Below are positions 23,100 through 34,679 of a DNA stretch of 64,000 bases, piece by piece; position 1 is the stretch's first letter; each line of letters starts with the position of its first letter. Below the pieces are notes generated by a model that was not told the DNA's origin, did no database searches, and saw only the letters and a list, made by a program, of their open reading frames with translations. The stretch is from positions 4,970,001 through 5,034,000 of the forward strand of contig OZ014413.1 of assembly GCA_963965975.1 (NCBI GenBank), in the 5' to 3' direction. The translations under genes were made by a program, and so were the position numbers. The DNA is from Xestospongia bergquistia. Lineage: Eukaryota; Porifera; Demospongiae; Haplosclerida; Petrosiidae.

Positions 23100-26000
23100 T
23101 ATAGTCTCTGGCAGGACAAAACGAGCAAAAATTAATCTCAGCTCTTGTATGGTATGTTTAGCTGTTGTGGTTGATATGGGTGTGACTTCAGGCCATTTCG
23201 AAAACGCATCAACCACAATTAACCACATCTGACCTAAGAAAGGTCCAACAAAGTCTAAGTTTACTCTTTGTCATGGTTTGCTGGGTTGCTCTAGTGGGTG
23301 AAGGGGGGTTCTTTGATCCTCCTTGTAGTTTGCTGGCACTTCTTACATTCATGAGCGACCTCCTCTAAGTCTTTGTTTATGCCAGGCCACCACATATAAG
23401 ACCTGGCCGGTGCTTTCATCCTTACTATTCCTGGATGTGTTTCATGCAGCAAGTTCAACACTTTCTCTTGTAAATCTGGTAGTATAACTACTTGCATTCC
23501 TTTAAGCAAACAATTTTCTTAAATGGTTAATTCTCCTCTGTGCTGGTAACATGGTTGTTGTTCAGTGTTTATTTCTTCTGTCCACCCTTTTTTTACACAG
23601 CTGAGTATTTTTGCTAGCAATGTGTTCTTGCGGATGCTCTCTGCAATTTGTTTTGTTAGACTTGTATCTCCTCAAATTGTTGCTGCTGTACTGATGTCAC
23701 GATATCTGTTGATTTCTATGTTGTATCTCCTAACAGGAACCTCGACAATGTACCAGCATTTCCATGTTTGGTGGTTGAACAAAATTGAATGTGGTATCTA
23801 TATTCCATTAAGAAGAGTGCCCATCTCTGGATTCTTTCAGGTGCTAATATTTGTCTGGATTGAACAGTATGGTCAAAGTTTTGTGGTCTGTGACCAATGT
23901 AAACTTGTTTAGATACAAATAGGTGTGAAACTTATTAATTCTCCAAACTATACTTAAATCTTCTCTCTCTTTTTGAGAATAATTCCTTTCTGCTTAGGAT
24001 AAAGACCTTGATGCATACGCTATTGGCCTTTTGGTGTCATCTTTCATAACATGTGATAACACTGCTCCAATTCGTACTGATGAAGCATCACAATCCAACT
24101 TCAATGGTAGCTTTGGGTCATAATGTAACAGTACCTTGGCTGATGCTAGTTGTTGCTTGAGCTGTTCAAATACTTTCTCCTCTCTCTTTGTCCACATCCA
24201 CTTCACTTCTTTCTTTCTTAATTCGATAAAGGGGCAGCAACTGTTGACAAATTAGGTATAAATTTTCAGTAATAATTTACCATCACCATAAATGATTGTA
24301 GTTTCTCTATATTCTTTGGAGGTTTGGTTGCTAAATTTGCTTCTACTTTCTTTTCTACTTGGTGAATTCCCTTTTTATCGATGACATGGCCTGAATATTC
24401 TACCGAATCTTGAAAAAATTGACATTTGCTATGACGAGCTCAAAGACGATACTTTTCTAGTTGGCTGAAAGCTTCTTCCACATTTGCTAAGTGTTGTTCC
24501 TCTTTTTCTCCTGTGATGAGCAGGTATCACACTACTTGGTGAAGTCCTTGTAAAATTTTGTCCATTATCCCTTGGAAGATTGTGGGACTGGATGCTACTC
24601 CATATGGCAATTGTGTCCCTATGTGTATTTATGGTGGTTAAATGTTTAGGCTCATCATCCAACATGACTTGGTTATAAGCTTGAGCTATATCGATTTTGT
24701 TAATTTTGTTTCCACCATTCATTGCTTAAAAACACTCTTCCACCCTAGGTAACAGGTACTCCTGTACTTCTTGACATGGGTTGAGGGTAACCTTGTAGTT
24801 GCTGCTACTGTTTTCGCTACTTACAGTGTAAGTGATTTGGTGCTTTTGCCAATTTGGACATTCATGGTTCTTTGTCCAGCAAGCTTCATCAACTGCTCAG
24901 TTGCTGATCTAAATTTTCTTGTTGATGTATCCAATTTGACACTACAAATACTTCTTGGCTCGATTGTGACTGTAGCTCCAGTGTCAATTTCCATTGGCAA
25001 CTCCATCTTATTTATTTGTTTTTTAATAATTCTTTTTGTTGTGAACTCTTTTCTTGCAGTCCATTTAATAAACTCTTGGTGTCACTCTCTTCAGATTCTT
25101 CTTGTATCTGCTATATTTTTGACTTTGGCTGTTGTCGTTTCATCTTAATTTTACATTCGTCGGCAATGTGCCCTTCTTTTCCACAGAGAAAACATTTGAC
25201 TGTCTTAAATTTGCATTCTGCTGGGTGATGTCCACTTTTTTTACAATGGTAGGATTGTTCTATTAGTTTGTCTTTTGTGGCTTGTTCCATTCTCATGCTT
25301 ATTTTCTTTCCTCCAAATTGGTGCACTTCTTCCTTGTTATTGTGCATTATTCAAGTGTCCTTTTCTGCTGCTTCCATTGCATTTGCAATTTCATAGGCCT
25401 TAGCTAATGTCAGATCTTTTTCTTCCAGTAATTTCATCTTGATTCCTTCATTTGCCAGCCTGCATACAAACTTGTCTCTGAGAGCTTCTTCAAAAAATGC
25501 ACCATAGTTGCAATCTTTGGCTAAATGACGCAGTGCTGCTATATAAGTAATAACTGACTCCCCTGCTTTCTGCTATCTTTGATGCAGTTGAGGCCTCTGC
25601 TATCACAGTTGGTGTTTGGTTCTAAATGTTCTGCTAATTTTGTTACTATTTCTTCAAAAGATTTCATGTTCGGTTTGTCAGTTGTGTACAAATCTTTCAG
25701 TAGATCATACATTTGGTTACCTATAGTGTTGAGCAGAATAGCCACTTCCTTTTTCTCTTCTGTGTCACCAGTAGCTAGTAAATATTCCTCCATCCTTTCA
25801 ACATAGGATGACCATTGTGTCATCCCTTGATTGAAAGGTCCTAGAGCACTAACAAGCTTTGTCGCCATTTGTTATGTCCTTTATGTTATAACAAATGTTA
25901 TTTTTGTTAAGATAAACAAGCTTTGTCGCCATTTGTTATGTCCTTTACGTTATAACAAATGTTATTTTTGTTAAGATACTCAAATAATAATAATACTACA

Positions 26001-26338
26001 AAAATCAGAAAAGTCAAGACTATTTATACAGTACTGTAACTAGATGCATATTTACAAAACAAACATTGATGTAATGATACTCCAATTAGTTGAACATAAC
26101 ATTGTTTGTATTAAAAGCATCAACACAAACACAATTAAAATCATTTCAGGTCACTTAAAACAACATGATCATAGTATAATGACTGTTACCACTAGTATAA
26201 TGTTACTAAGTAGTTCTCAACTGTATATGTAAAAGATAATGGTATATGACCTGTATGAGATGACAATGACAGGCAAGGGGATCTAGCTAGTAATAACAGT
26301 GACACATCATTTGCTAGTGTTTGGAGACTATGTATATA
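23100..26338 (-). mobile_element. Decayed minus-strand Ty3/Gypsy retrotransposon
   Basis: Read on the minus strand, the order is gag, protease, RT, RNase H, integrase. Gag starts at 25,868 (MATKLVSALGPFNQGMTQWS) and overlaps a TGGCGACAAAG primer-binding-like site. Its nucleocapsid at about 25,280-25,150 has one degenerate and one intact CX2CX4HX4C knuckle (CFLCGKEGHIADEC). Protease is at about 25,006-24,960 (MEIDTGATVTIEP). RT is at about 24,722-24,300 (KIDIAQAYNQVML). RNase H is at 24,206-23,994 (LKLDCDASSVRIGAVLSH). The integrase zinc domain is at 23,509-23,291 (ETHPGIVRMKAPARSYMWWP), and the integrase core is cut off near 23,103. Many stops and frameshifts break it. The stretch from 25,870 to 26,338 is presumably its LTR, into which the plus-strand element inserted; the other LTR is missing. 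Confidence 0.8.
25851..25978. repeat. 64-bp tandem duplication at the gag start/LTR boundary
   Basis: Two 64-bp units start at 25,851 and 25,915 (AACAAGCTTTGTCGCC...). They duplicate the first codons of gag plus the adjoining LTR end. The same pair recurs at 33,925-34,052 in the second copy of the large duplication. Confidence 0.75.
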
Positions 26339-26542
26339 TGTAATGACCTCATTCGTATTCATGTGTGTGATTATTATTATTAATGCATTGGAGTGGTGGG
26401 GCCTAGCCTTGTGTGGATTAAAAAAATATATATTTCACTTGAACCACGTTTGCCTTAAAAAGAGATCCTTCTACCTTTCACATTACATTTGGCAGTCAGG
26501 ATACTGGCCAAATACCAAGCAAAGGCTACCAGCTCCGTTACA
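26339..26542 (+). repeat. 5' LTR of plus-strand Gypsy, copy 1
   Basis: 204 bp, TGTAATGACC to CCGTTACA. It differs from the 3' LTR at about 15 positions plus an 8-bp indel, roughly 7 percent, so the insertion is old. Confidence 0.85.
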
Positions 26543-26605
26543 TTTCGAGGTCCCACCGAGACCTAGAGACGAGATTCAAGAGGATTTAACTTAAATCCGG
26601 CAGAC

Positions 26606-28384
26606 ATGCCGACAAAGGGTGGTATAAAAGTCCAGCTGGACGAGGCTCGTGCCTTAGTAGAGTCTCTAAAGCAGGAATTGAGTCGAATCACGAAGGAGAA
26701 AGATGAGCTAGATGTGAAACTGGAGGAGGTAACTGACAAACTGGGGTTGACAGAGGAACAAGTCAAGGAGTTATGCGCAACAGCCGAGGCCTGGGAGAGC
26801 GCCACGAAGGATGTCGGAGAATTCGAGGATCAGCTAGCGGAGGCTTGTTGGCAGCTAGAGGAGTCAGAGAGAACCTCTGAGCTCATGGTTATGAGGGTAG
26901 GGGAGGATACAAGAGAGAGGATGCTCTGCACATATGAGCGGGAGCTAGAGTCATGGGACTCTCTCATTCAATTGTTGAAGGAGAAGGTGGGATGTCTACA
27001 ACAGCAGCTAGAGAGAAACCCAGCCACGTCAAGTTCAGAAGACCTGACAAGAGAGGCGCAAGACAATGACCATGTGATAGTTCACCCGGTGTTTGATGTT
27101 CCTCATGACACTCAGCATCAACCGACAACAATAAAGCTGAATGAGACATTGACCAAGTTCAGCAGTGAAGACAATGAAGATGAAGGAGCGTTTCCGAGAT
27201 GGCTGCGTAAGCTAGAGAGAGTGACTGGGTTGTACAAGTGGAGTGATGGGGAGAAGTTAGTACAATTTGAGTTGTTGTTGACAGGGAGAGCTGTAAAGCT
27301 GCACGAGTTGTTATCAGCTGTTGATCATGAATCTTTCAAGAGTGCTACGGAGGCACTACAGAAGCGTCTGACGTCGACTGGTAGGGAAGCCCTCAGATCA
27401 GCACAGCTCATGATGAGGAGACAGCAGACTAATGAGTCTGTTAATGAGTTCACGCAGGACTTCTAGAGGTTGTTCGAGCAGAGCTACTGTCGGAGACAAG
27501 AAATGGATGAGAGTTCTTGCACCATTTTGAAGCGAGACTTGTTTATTCAAGATCTACTGCTAAAGTGGCAAGAGAAGGCTCTGCCTTCAGCAGAGACCTT
27601 TGCTGATGCACTTTACCAAGCGAGGACCATGGAGGAGCAGTCAAAGCAGTTGTCAAAGATGCACACATCAGGAGGCAGTCAGCGTGAATCACCCCACTCC
27701 ACTAAGAAGCCACAAGAGCAGATTTCAACTAGACAGAGACAGCATCAATGCCCTAAGGAGACAAATAAGAAGTGTCATCGTTGTGGCAGCACCAAGCACT
27801 TCATTAGGGATTGTCCAATGAAGAGAGCACAGACAGAGACCCTGGGACGGAAGGAGCAGCACACTAGCAATACTAATACTGGCCAGACTCAGCAGAGCGA
27901 AGACAAGACGTGTGAAGACCTTCATCAGCTGTGGGTGGAAGCAGAGTTCTCAAGGATGAAGAGAGCATTCCAGGTGGATAATGTCACTGGGTCTGTTGGA
28001 CCACTCTACTATTGTGAGGTGGAGATAGCAGAACAGCCAGTGGAAGCACTCATCGACTCTGGCTCATCAGCTACAGTTATGACGTTTAGTCTACTCCAGA
28101 GGATTGCAAGGGATGCTCAGTTGTCAGTTGATGTATTGGAGAAGCCAGATGTCATACTGAGAGATTACAACCAACACCCTCTTAAAATTGGAGCTTTTGC
28201 TAAGTTTGAAGTAATGTATAAGGGAAAGAGAGTGCTGGCTCCTATCTATATTAATGTTGACTCTGAGAACAGACCCACTGAATCATGTATACTTGGTACT
28301 AACCTTCTATTTTCTTTAGGTATTTTGTCTATTTCTGAAGATGTGAAGATTAGAGGAGGAAATAAGGAGGCGGTGCTTGCATGA
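26606..28384 (+). pseudogene. Gypsy gag-protease, interrupted, copy 1
   Basis: One frame from ATG 26,606, broken by TAG at 27,464-27,466 and closed by TGA at 28,382-28,384. The N-terminus (first ~150 residues) is a charged, coiled-coil-like region (LVESLKQELSRITKEKDELD). Next comes a retrotransposon capsid-like helical region (FPRWLRKLERVTGLYKWSDG). A CX2CX4HX4C nucleocapsid knuckle (CHRCGSTKHFIRDC) lies at about 27,773-27,814. An aspartic protease motif (ALIDSGSSATVM) lies at about 28,046-28,081. Gag packages element RNA in the cytoplasm, and the protease matures it. The same interruptions occur in copy 2. Confidence 0.85.
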
Positions 28385-31300
28385 CCCAGAGAGGCTACGA
28401 CATCATCTGTCAAACTCGTGAAGAGTAAGCAATTCCCAGCAAGGAGTGGAGTTGTTCAGCAGTTGACTGTGGATGCAACGGTGGAGCCTGGAGGATCATT
28501 CTATTTTCGACCATGCATGTCAAACTTGTTTCTGATTGAAAAAGCAGTCGTTGATGTTGAAGGGGGAGAATTGAAGTTGCCAGTGTTAAATTTGTCAGAT
28601 GAAGCTGTGGAGTTGGGAGATGAGCAGGAACTGGGCTATGTGACTAGGACAAGGACAGATGGTGGAGGTGATCTGCATGTAGACATAGATGAGACTGAGG
28701 AGGAAGGAACTCTTACTATGGTAACCAGTGAAGAGTGCACCCCACTGACGGCTGAGGAGAGACGAGAGAAATTATGATGTATGTTAGATAAGGATGGAGT
28801 GGCAGTACCACAGATGGTCTTGGAGTGTGCCTTGAAGTACCACAGAGAACTCTCATTGGAAGAGATGGAGAAAGGATCAGTTAAGGGAGTAGAACATACA
28901 ATTGATACAGGAGATAGCAAACCCATCAAAGAAGCAGCACATCGGGTACCCTTCGCACTATGGGAGAAGATTTCAGAGATGGTAAAGGAAATGTTGAAGG
29001 GTTGAATTATCAGTGAATCATCGAGTCCTTGGGCTAGCCCTGTAGTCATAGTTCGTAAGAAGGATGGTAGTCCAGGTTTCTGTGTAGATTACAGACGACT
29101 GAACGTCATTACCAAAAAGGATGTATTTCTTCTCCCACGTATTTACAACTTGCTTGATCAACTTCAAGGGAAGTGTGTTTTCTCCATGTTTGACGCTCAA
29201 AGAGGATACTGGCAGATCCCTGTCAGTGCAGAGTCGAAGCAGATGATAGCATTTATTACTCTTGAAGGCCTGTTCGAGTTTGGTGTCATGCCCTTTGGCC
29301 TCTGCAATGCCCCTGCCACCTTCTAGAGGTTGATGCAAAAGATAATGTCTGGATTGGGTAGTTTTTGTAATGTTTACATTCATGATATTTTGAATTTTTC
29401 TAGGAACTTGATAAGCACCGCTTGCATCTACAGGAAGTATTTGGATGGCTGGAGAGGTACAGTCTGAAGCTACACCCCCAGAAATGTCAGCTGGCACTGC
29501 CGGAAGTTGAGTATCTGGGACATATAGTCTCAGCTGAGGGGATCCGTCCAAATTCAATAAAAATAGATGCCATGAGGAAGTTCCCTATGCCAACTTGTGC
29601 GAAGGCAGTCAGAGAGTTTTTTGGACTTTGTAGCTACTACAGAAAGTCTGTCCCAGGTTTTGCTGCGATAGCTTCCCCATTTCATCAGCTATTATGTAAG
29701 AATGTACCATTTGAATGGACTGAAACTGGTCAAGAAGCATTTCAGCGACTGAAGGAGCTCTCAACCTTACCCCCTGTACTAGCCTACCCTAACTTTAGCA
29801 AGTCATTCATACTTCATACTGACGCCTGTGGAGAAGGAGCAGTACTGGAGCAGATGCAAGACAATGGTGCTTCCCATCCCATTGTGTATGCCAGTCGGAC
29901 GGTGTCGACCCATGAGAAGAAGTATGGAATCACTGAGCTTGAGGCTTTAAGTGTGGTCTGGGCACTGAGACATTTCTGAGCCTATCTCTGGGGACACAAG
30001 ACTATTGTTTACACTGATCACTCACCCGTGAAGTCATTGCTGTATGCCAGACATACTAGTGGTGAACTGGCAAGATGGTCTCAAGTAATGTCTGAGTATG
30101 ATTTAGAGATACGTTATTGCCCTGGGAGACAGAATGCAAATGCCGATGCATTGTCTAGATCACCTCTCCCAGCTGAGACCTATATTGATTAATTGGATAT
30201 TGTTCAGATTGCTACTATTGCAATGGAAGGAGATGTTGAACTTGCCAAGCAGCAGAGAGAGGACGCAGAGTTGGAGCCTATCATCATGTCTCTTGAGAAC
30301 AGAAAACAAGAGGATAACTTCGCTCTGGTTGATAATGTAATGCATCACTGTAGCAACAAGGATAGGAATCCCTTATGACTATGTGTGCTAAAGGTGGACA
30401 GGGAGAGGTTGCTAAAGTATGTGCACAGTGGTACCTTTGCTGGTCATTCTCACTTAGAGCAGTTTATAATACCCTGAGTAAGCGGTATTGGTGGAATGTA
30501 TCGGGACAGACAAGCGCACTGTAGAGGATGTCTCACCTTTGCATCTTATGAAGGAGCTGGGAGAAGAATGAAACCGCCACTCCTGCCCATCCCAGTAGGC
30601 GGGCCTTTCCACAGAGTGGGTGTAGATATCATGAAATTGCCGTTGACAGTACATGGGAAGAAGTATATCATTGTGTTCGTGGACTACCTCACCAAGTGGG
30701 TGAAAGCATTTCCTGCTGAGGATCAGACCTGTGAGACAATTGCCAATCTACTTGTCAATGAAGTGATATGAAAACACGGAATACAGGAACAAATCCTATC
30801 CGATCGTGGAACCAACCTTCTATCGGGAATGATGAAGGATGTCTATTTGCTAACTGGAATTCAGAAAATAAACACTACAGCCAGTCACCCCCAGACAGAC
30901 GGATTGTAGAGAACATGAACAAGACTATCAGGGCTATGATTGCTAAGTACAGTTCGCAATATGGAGATAATTCAGATGAGTGTTTGCCCAGGCTGTTATT
31001 TGCTTATCGTACTAAGTGTCATGAAAGCACAAAGGAGTCACCATTTTTCTTGTTGTATGGGAGAGATGCCAGATTGCCAGGAGAGGAGGCATTGTCCACT
31101 ACGAGAAGCCACTACATGGTGGATCTGGATGATTATAAGACTGAGCTGATGGCTAGTTTGACTGAAGCGTGGGAGATGGCAGGGACATGTATTAGTAAAG
31201 CTCAAAGAGCACAGAAGAAGCAGCGGGACAAAAGTGCTCGAGTCAAACCCATTCGACCCGGGGACAGAGTAATGGTGTATATGCCTAACGAAGCCACCGG

Positions 31301-31492
31301 GAAAATGAAAAACTAGCTCACCCGCACTTTGGACCATATCGTGTGCTAGAGACACATGCCAATGGAGTAACTGTTAGACCTGTGGACAAACCCAAGGACG
31401 CTCCCATCCGAGTTAACCTAGATTGTGTCACTCTCTGCCCAACAGAGCTGCCAGATACAAGTTGGTTGGGAAAACGCCATTCTCGTAAGTGA
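28385..31492 (+). pseudogene. Gypsy pol (RT-RNase H-integrase), interrupted, copy 1
   Basis: Continues the gag frame. RT runs from about 29,020 (SPWASPVVIVRKKDGS, FCVDYRRLN, MPFGLCNAPATF); its catalytic box reads YIHD, so an active-site aspartate is lost. RNase H covers about 29,780-30,190 (FILHTDACGEGAVLEQM, CPGRQNANADALSR). The integrase H2C2 region is at 30,420-30,545 and the core at 30,600-31,000 (GVDIMKLPL, SDRGTNLLSG). A C-terminal tail ends at TGA 31,490-31,492. In-frame stops: TGA 28,775; TGA 29,003; TAG 29,324; TGA 29,977; TAA 30,190; TGA 30,376; TGA 30,769 (first base given). Frameshifts occur near 29,400, 30,460-30,495, 30,905 and 31,312. It cannot encode working enzymes. Confidence 0.85.
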
Positions 31493-31692
31493 ATTGACAC
31501 ATCCGCATGTAACTATATGCATTTGTTATTATTTACATGTACATAATGTATTCTAGTATTATCACTTCTCTTTGTGTGTGTTCTGTTTATTGGTTAGTGA
31601 GTTATGTGCTTTATGATTTGATTATTTGTTTGTTTGTGTATTGTTTTTTGTTTTCCGAGCCGTGGTCGGCTCTTTATTTGTGAGGGGGGAAT

Positions 31693-31904
31693 TGTAATAA
31701 CCTCATTCGTATTCATATGTGTGATTATTATTATTAATGCATTGGAGAGGTGGGGCCAGAGAGCCTAGCCTTGTGTGGAGTAAAAAAATATATATTTCAC
31801 TTGAACCACGTTTGCCATAAAAAGAGATCCTTCTACCCTCCACATTGCATTTCGAAGTCAGGATACTGGCCAAATATCAAGTGGAGGCTATCAGCTCCGT
31901 TACA
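31693..31904 (+). repeat. 3' LTR of plus-strand Gypsy, copy 1
   Basis: 212 bp, TGTAATAACC to CCGTTACA, directly after the polypurine tract. Confidence 0.85.
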
Positions 31905-32691
31905 TATATACTGTCTTAAGAATTGCAGCAGAAAGTGGTCTGCAATATTTTGGTTCCATACAAATTATATATTGCATATAAACCTAATCTTCTGTACATT
32001 ATGTGAACTTTAGTATTTGCTTAAAAAACCTTTGCTTTCTTTCTGTTATTAATGATGTCATGGACCACATTGTTAACAATGATTGTGTTGGAATAAATAG
32101 GGCAACAAAGATAAATATAATGCGTTTATTTTTAAGTGATACACTGGTAATAATAGGAAAATTATAATTATAGCTCTAAAGACTATTATTGATGGTGCCA
32201 AAGTCTTGTTATTGACTGAACACTGCCATAAATGGCTACAAAGACACAAATAACAAGATAATAAATAGTGCAATTGGTTTAATATACTCAAAGAATAGCT
32301 GTGTCAGTAGGAAAAGTAAATTCTCTTAGTTTGCCCAGGTCAATGATTAATGTCAAACCAAACAACATTTATACATGTCAAAGAACACTTCAGACTTTAT
32401 GTTTGTCATGACAACCCATACTAAAGATCAACAGACAAAAACAAACAAATATATACAATACAACAAACAATAAAAATACATCAAAGGAGTTCACAGCAAC
32501 AGCCAATGAGTTAGCAGGAATAGAGTCCTTCACAGATCACATTTGGTTGAAGTGAGCAAGGTTGTTTTGATCTTCTAACTGGAGATCTCATTAAAATTAA
32601 CAATGATAAGGTGTCAATGGTATCCAGAGGTAGCCATGCCTATGCGTATGTAGCTATATATATATATGTCTGTATCTATCTATCTATCTTG

Positions 32692-32734
<43 letters not shown>

Positions 32735-33112
32735 GCCAGAATGAAGTAACTCAGAATATGTAAAAAAGGTGCTTGTTTAAAGAAAGCCTGTTACCAACAA
32801 GGTTGTAAAAAGGTATTAACAAAAGCAAGTAAAAAACACCTATATTATACAACTTTAATTTTTTATTTATTTGAAAGTAGTGCCAGCAGAAAGTCTACCT
32901 TATTTATGTATAAGGTTGGGGATGGGGACAATTTTAATACACAACAAAGAACAATTTCCTGTCAGACTAATAGGCACTGGCTTTTTGAAAGCGTAGTGAT
33001 AGGGATATAACGAGTATCGAGATTACAACTTCCGATAACACGCAATAGCGAGTTATTGATTACAGTAATTTCGTCGAGGTAGCTCTTTCTTTATTGTTCG
33101 TCAAGCCGATAC
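31905..33112. other. Flank with microsatellite; duplicated upstream region
   Basis: No gene is recognised. It holds a TA/TATC microsatellite at 32,655-32,730. The last ~120 bp (32,990-33,112) is less AT-rich and equals the sequence directly upstream of the transporter gene in copy 2 (41,065-41,188), so it is probably a copied promoter region now facing the truncated gag. Confidence 0.5.
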
Positions 33113-34412
33113 TTGTGAACTCTTTTCTTGCAGTCCATTTAATAAACTCTTGGTGTCACTCTCTTCAGATTCTTCTTGTATCTGCTATATTTTTGACTTT
33201 GGCTGTTGTCGTTTCATCTTAATTTTACATTCGTCGGCAATGTGCCCTTCTTTTCCACAGAGAAAACATTTGACTGTCTTAAATTTGCATTCTGCTGGGT
33301 GATGTCCACTTTTTTTACAATGGTAGGATTGTTCTATTAGTTTGTCTTTTGTGGCTTGTTCCATTCTCATGCTTATTTTCTTTCCTCCAAATTGGTGCAC
33401 TTCTTCCTTGTTATTGTGCATTATTCAAGTGTCCTTTTCTGCTGCTTCCATTGCATTTGCAATTTCATAGGCCTTAGCTAATGTCAGATCTTTTTCTTCC
33501 AGTAATTTCATCTTGATTCCTTCATTTGCCAGCCTGCATACAAACTTGTCTCTGAGAGCTTCTTCAAAAAATGCACCATAGTTGCAATCTTTGGCTAAAT
33601 GACGCAGTGCTGCTATATAAGTAATAACTGACTCCCCTGCTTTCTGCTATCTTTGATGCAGTTGAGGCCTCTGCTATCACAGTTGGTGTTTGGTTCTAAA
33701 TGTTCTGCTAATTTTGTTACTATTTCTTCAAAAGATTTCATGTTCGGTTTGTCAGTTGTGTACAAATCTTTCAGTAGATCATACATTTGGTTACCTATAG
33801 TGTTGAGCAGAATAGCCACTTCCTTTTTCTCTTCTGTGTCACCAGTAGCTAGTAAATATTCCTCCATCCTTTCAACATAGGATGACCATTGTGTCATCCC
33901 TTGATTGAAAGGTCCTAGAGCACTAACAAGCTTTGTCGCCATTTGTTATGTCCTTTATGTTATAACAAATGTTATTTTTGTTAAGATAAACAAGCTTTGT
34001 CGCCATTTGTTATGTCCTTTACGTTATAACAAATGTTATTTTTGTTAAGATACTCAAATAATAATAATACTACAAAAATCAGAAAAGTCAAGACTATTTA
34101 TACAGTACTGTAACTAGATGCATATTTACAAAACAAACATTGATGTAATGATACTCCAATTAGTTGAACATAACATTGTTTGTATTAAAAGCATCAACAC
34201 AAACACAATTAAAATCATTTCAGGTCACTTAAAACAACATGATCATAGTATAATGACTGTTACCACTAGTATAATGTTACTAAGTAGTTCTCAACTGTAT
34301 ATGTAAAAGATAATGGTATATGACCTGTATGAGATGACAATGACAGGCAAGGGGATCTAGCTAGTAATAACAGTGACACATCATTTGCTAGTGTTTGGAG
34401 ACTATGTATATA
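33113..34412 (-). mobile_element. Minus-strand Gypsy gag/LTR fragment, copy 2
   Basis: Exact duplicate of 25,039-26,338. It contains the gag start (33,942), the nucleocapsid knuckles (33,421-33,185) and the presumed LTR. It is truncated at 33,113 by the duplication junction, so protease and pol are absent. Confidence 0.85.
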
Positions 34413-34616
34413 TGTAATGACCTCATTCGTATTCATGTGTGTGATTATTATTATTAATGCATTGGAGTGGTGGGGCCTAGCCTTGTGTGGATTAAAAAAA
34501 TATATATTTCACTTGAACCACGTTTGCCTTAAAAAGAGATCCTTCTACCTTTCACATTACATTTGGCAGTCAGGATACTGGCCAAATACCAAGCAAAGGC
34601 TACCAGCTCCGTTACA
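34413..34616 (+). repeat. 5' LTR of plus-strand Gypsy, copy 2
   Basis: Identical to the 5' LTR of copy 1 as far as I compared. Confidence 0.85.
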
Positions 34617-34679
34617 TTTCGAGGTCCCACCGAGACCTAGAGACGAGATTCAAGAGGATTTAACTTAAATCCGGCAGAC

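Larger units (their letters stand above)
26339..31904 (+). mobile_element. Plus-strand Ty3/Gypsy LTR retrotransposon, copy 1
   Basis: Full-length but dead element of 5.57 kb. LTRs lie at 26,339-26,542 and 31,693-31,904, both starting TGTAAT and ending TTACA. Flanks read TATATA on both sides, fitting a 4-6 bp target duplication. A polypurine tract (GAGGGGGGAA) lies just before the 3' LTR at 31,682-31,691. Order is gag, protease, RT, RNase H, integrase, typical of Ty3/Gypsy. It sits in the LTR of the minus-strand Gypsy element. Confidence 0.9.
25039..33112. repeat. 8.07-kb tandem duplication, copy 1
   Basis: The unit contains the gag end and LTR of the minus-strand Gypsy element, the whole plus-strand Gypsy element, and 1.2 kb of flank up to the transporter's upstream region. 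It is repeated head-to-tail at 33,113-41,188, offset 8,074 bp. The only differences I noticed are C/T at 27,702 versus 35,776 and one T fewer near 40,640. Even the (AT)n run at about 32,694-32,729 has the same length in both. The junction shares TTG. Confidence 0.9.

Noticed and set aside
28636..29557. Long minus-strand frames (137 and 179 codons) in the Gypsy element
   Set aside because: Antisense shadows of gag-pol, which has clear domain content on the plus strand.
27464..30771. Programmed stop readthrough or TGA recoding in the Gypsy element
   Set aside because: Stops are many, of all three kinds, and combined with frameshifts and loss of an RT active-site residue; decay is simpler.
25111..33421. 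The repeated minus-strand gag segments as LTRs of one 8-kb element
   Set aside because: The repeat covers the whole 8.07-kb unit in tandem, including unrelated flank. The real LTRs are the ~205-bp TGTAAT...TTACA pairs.
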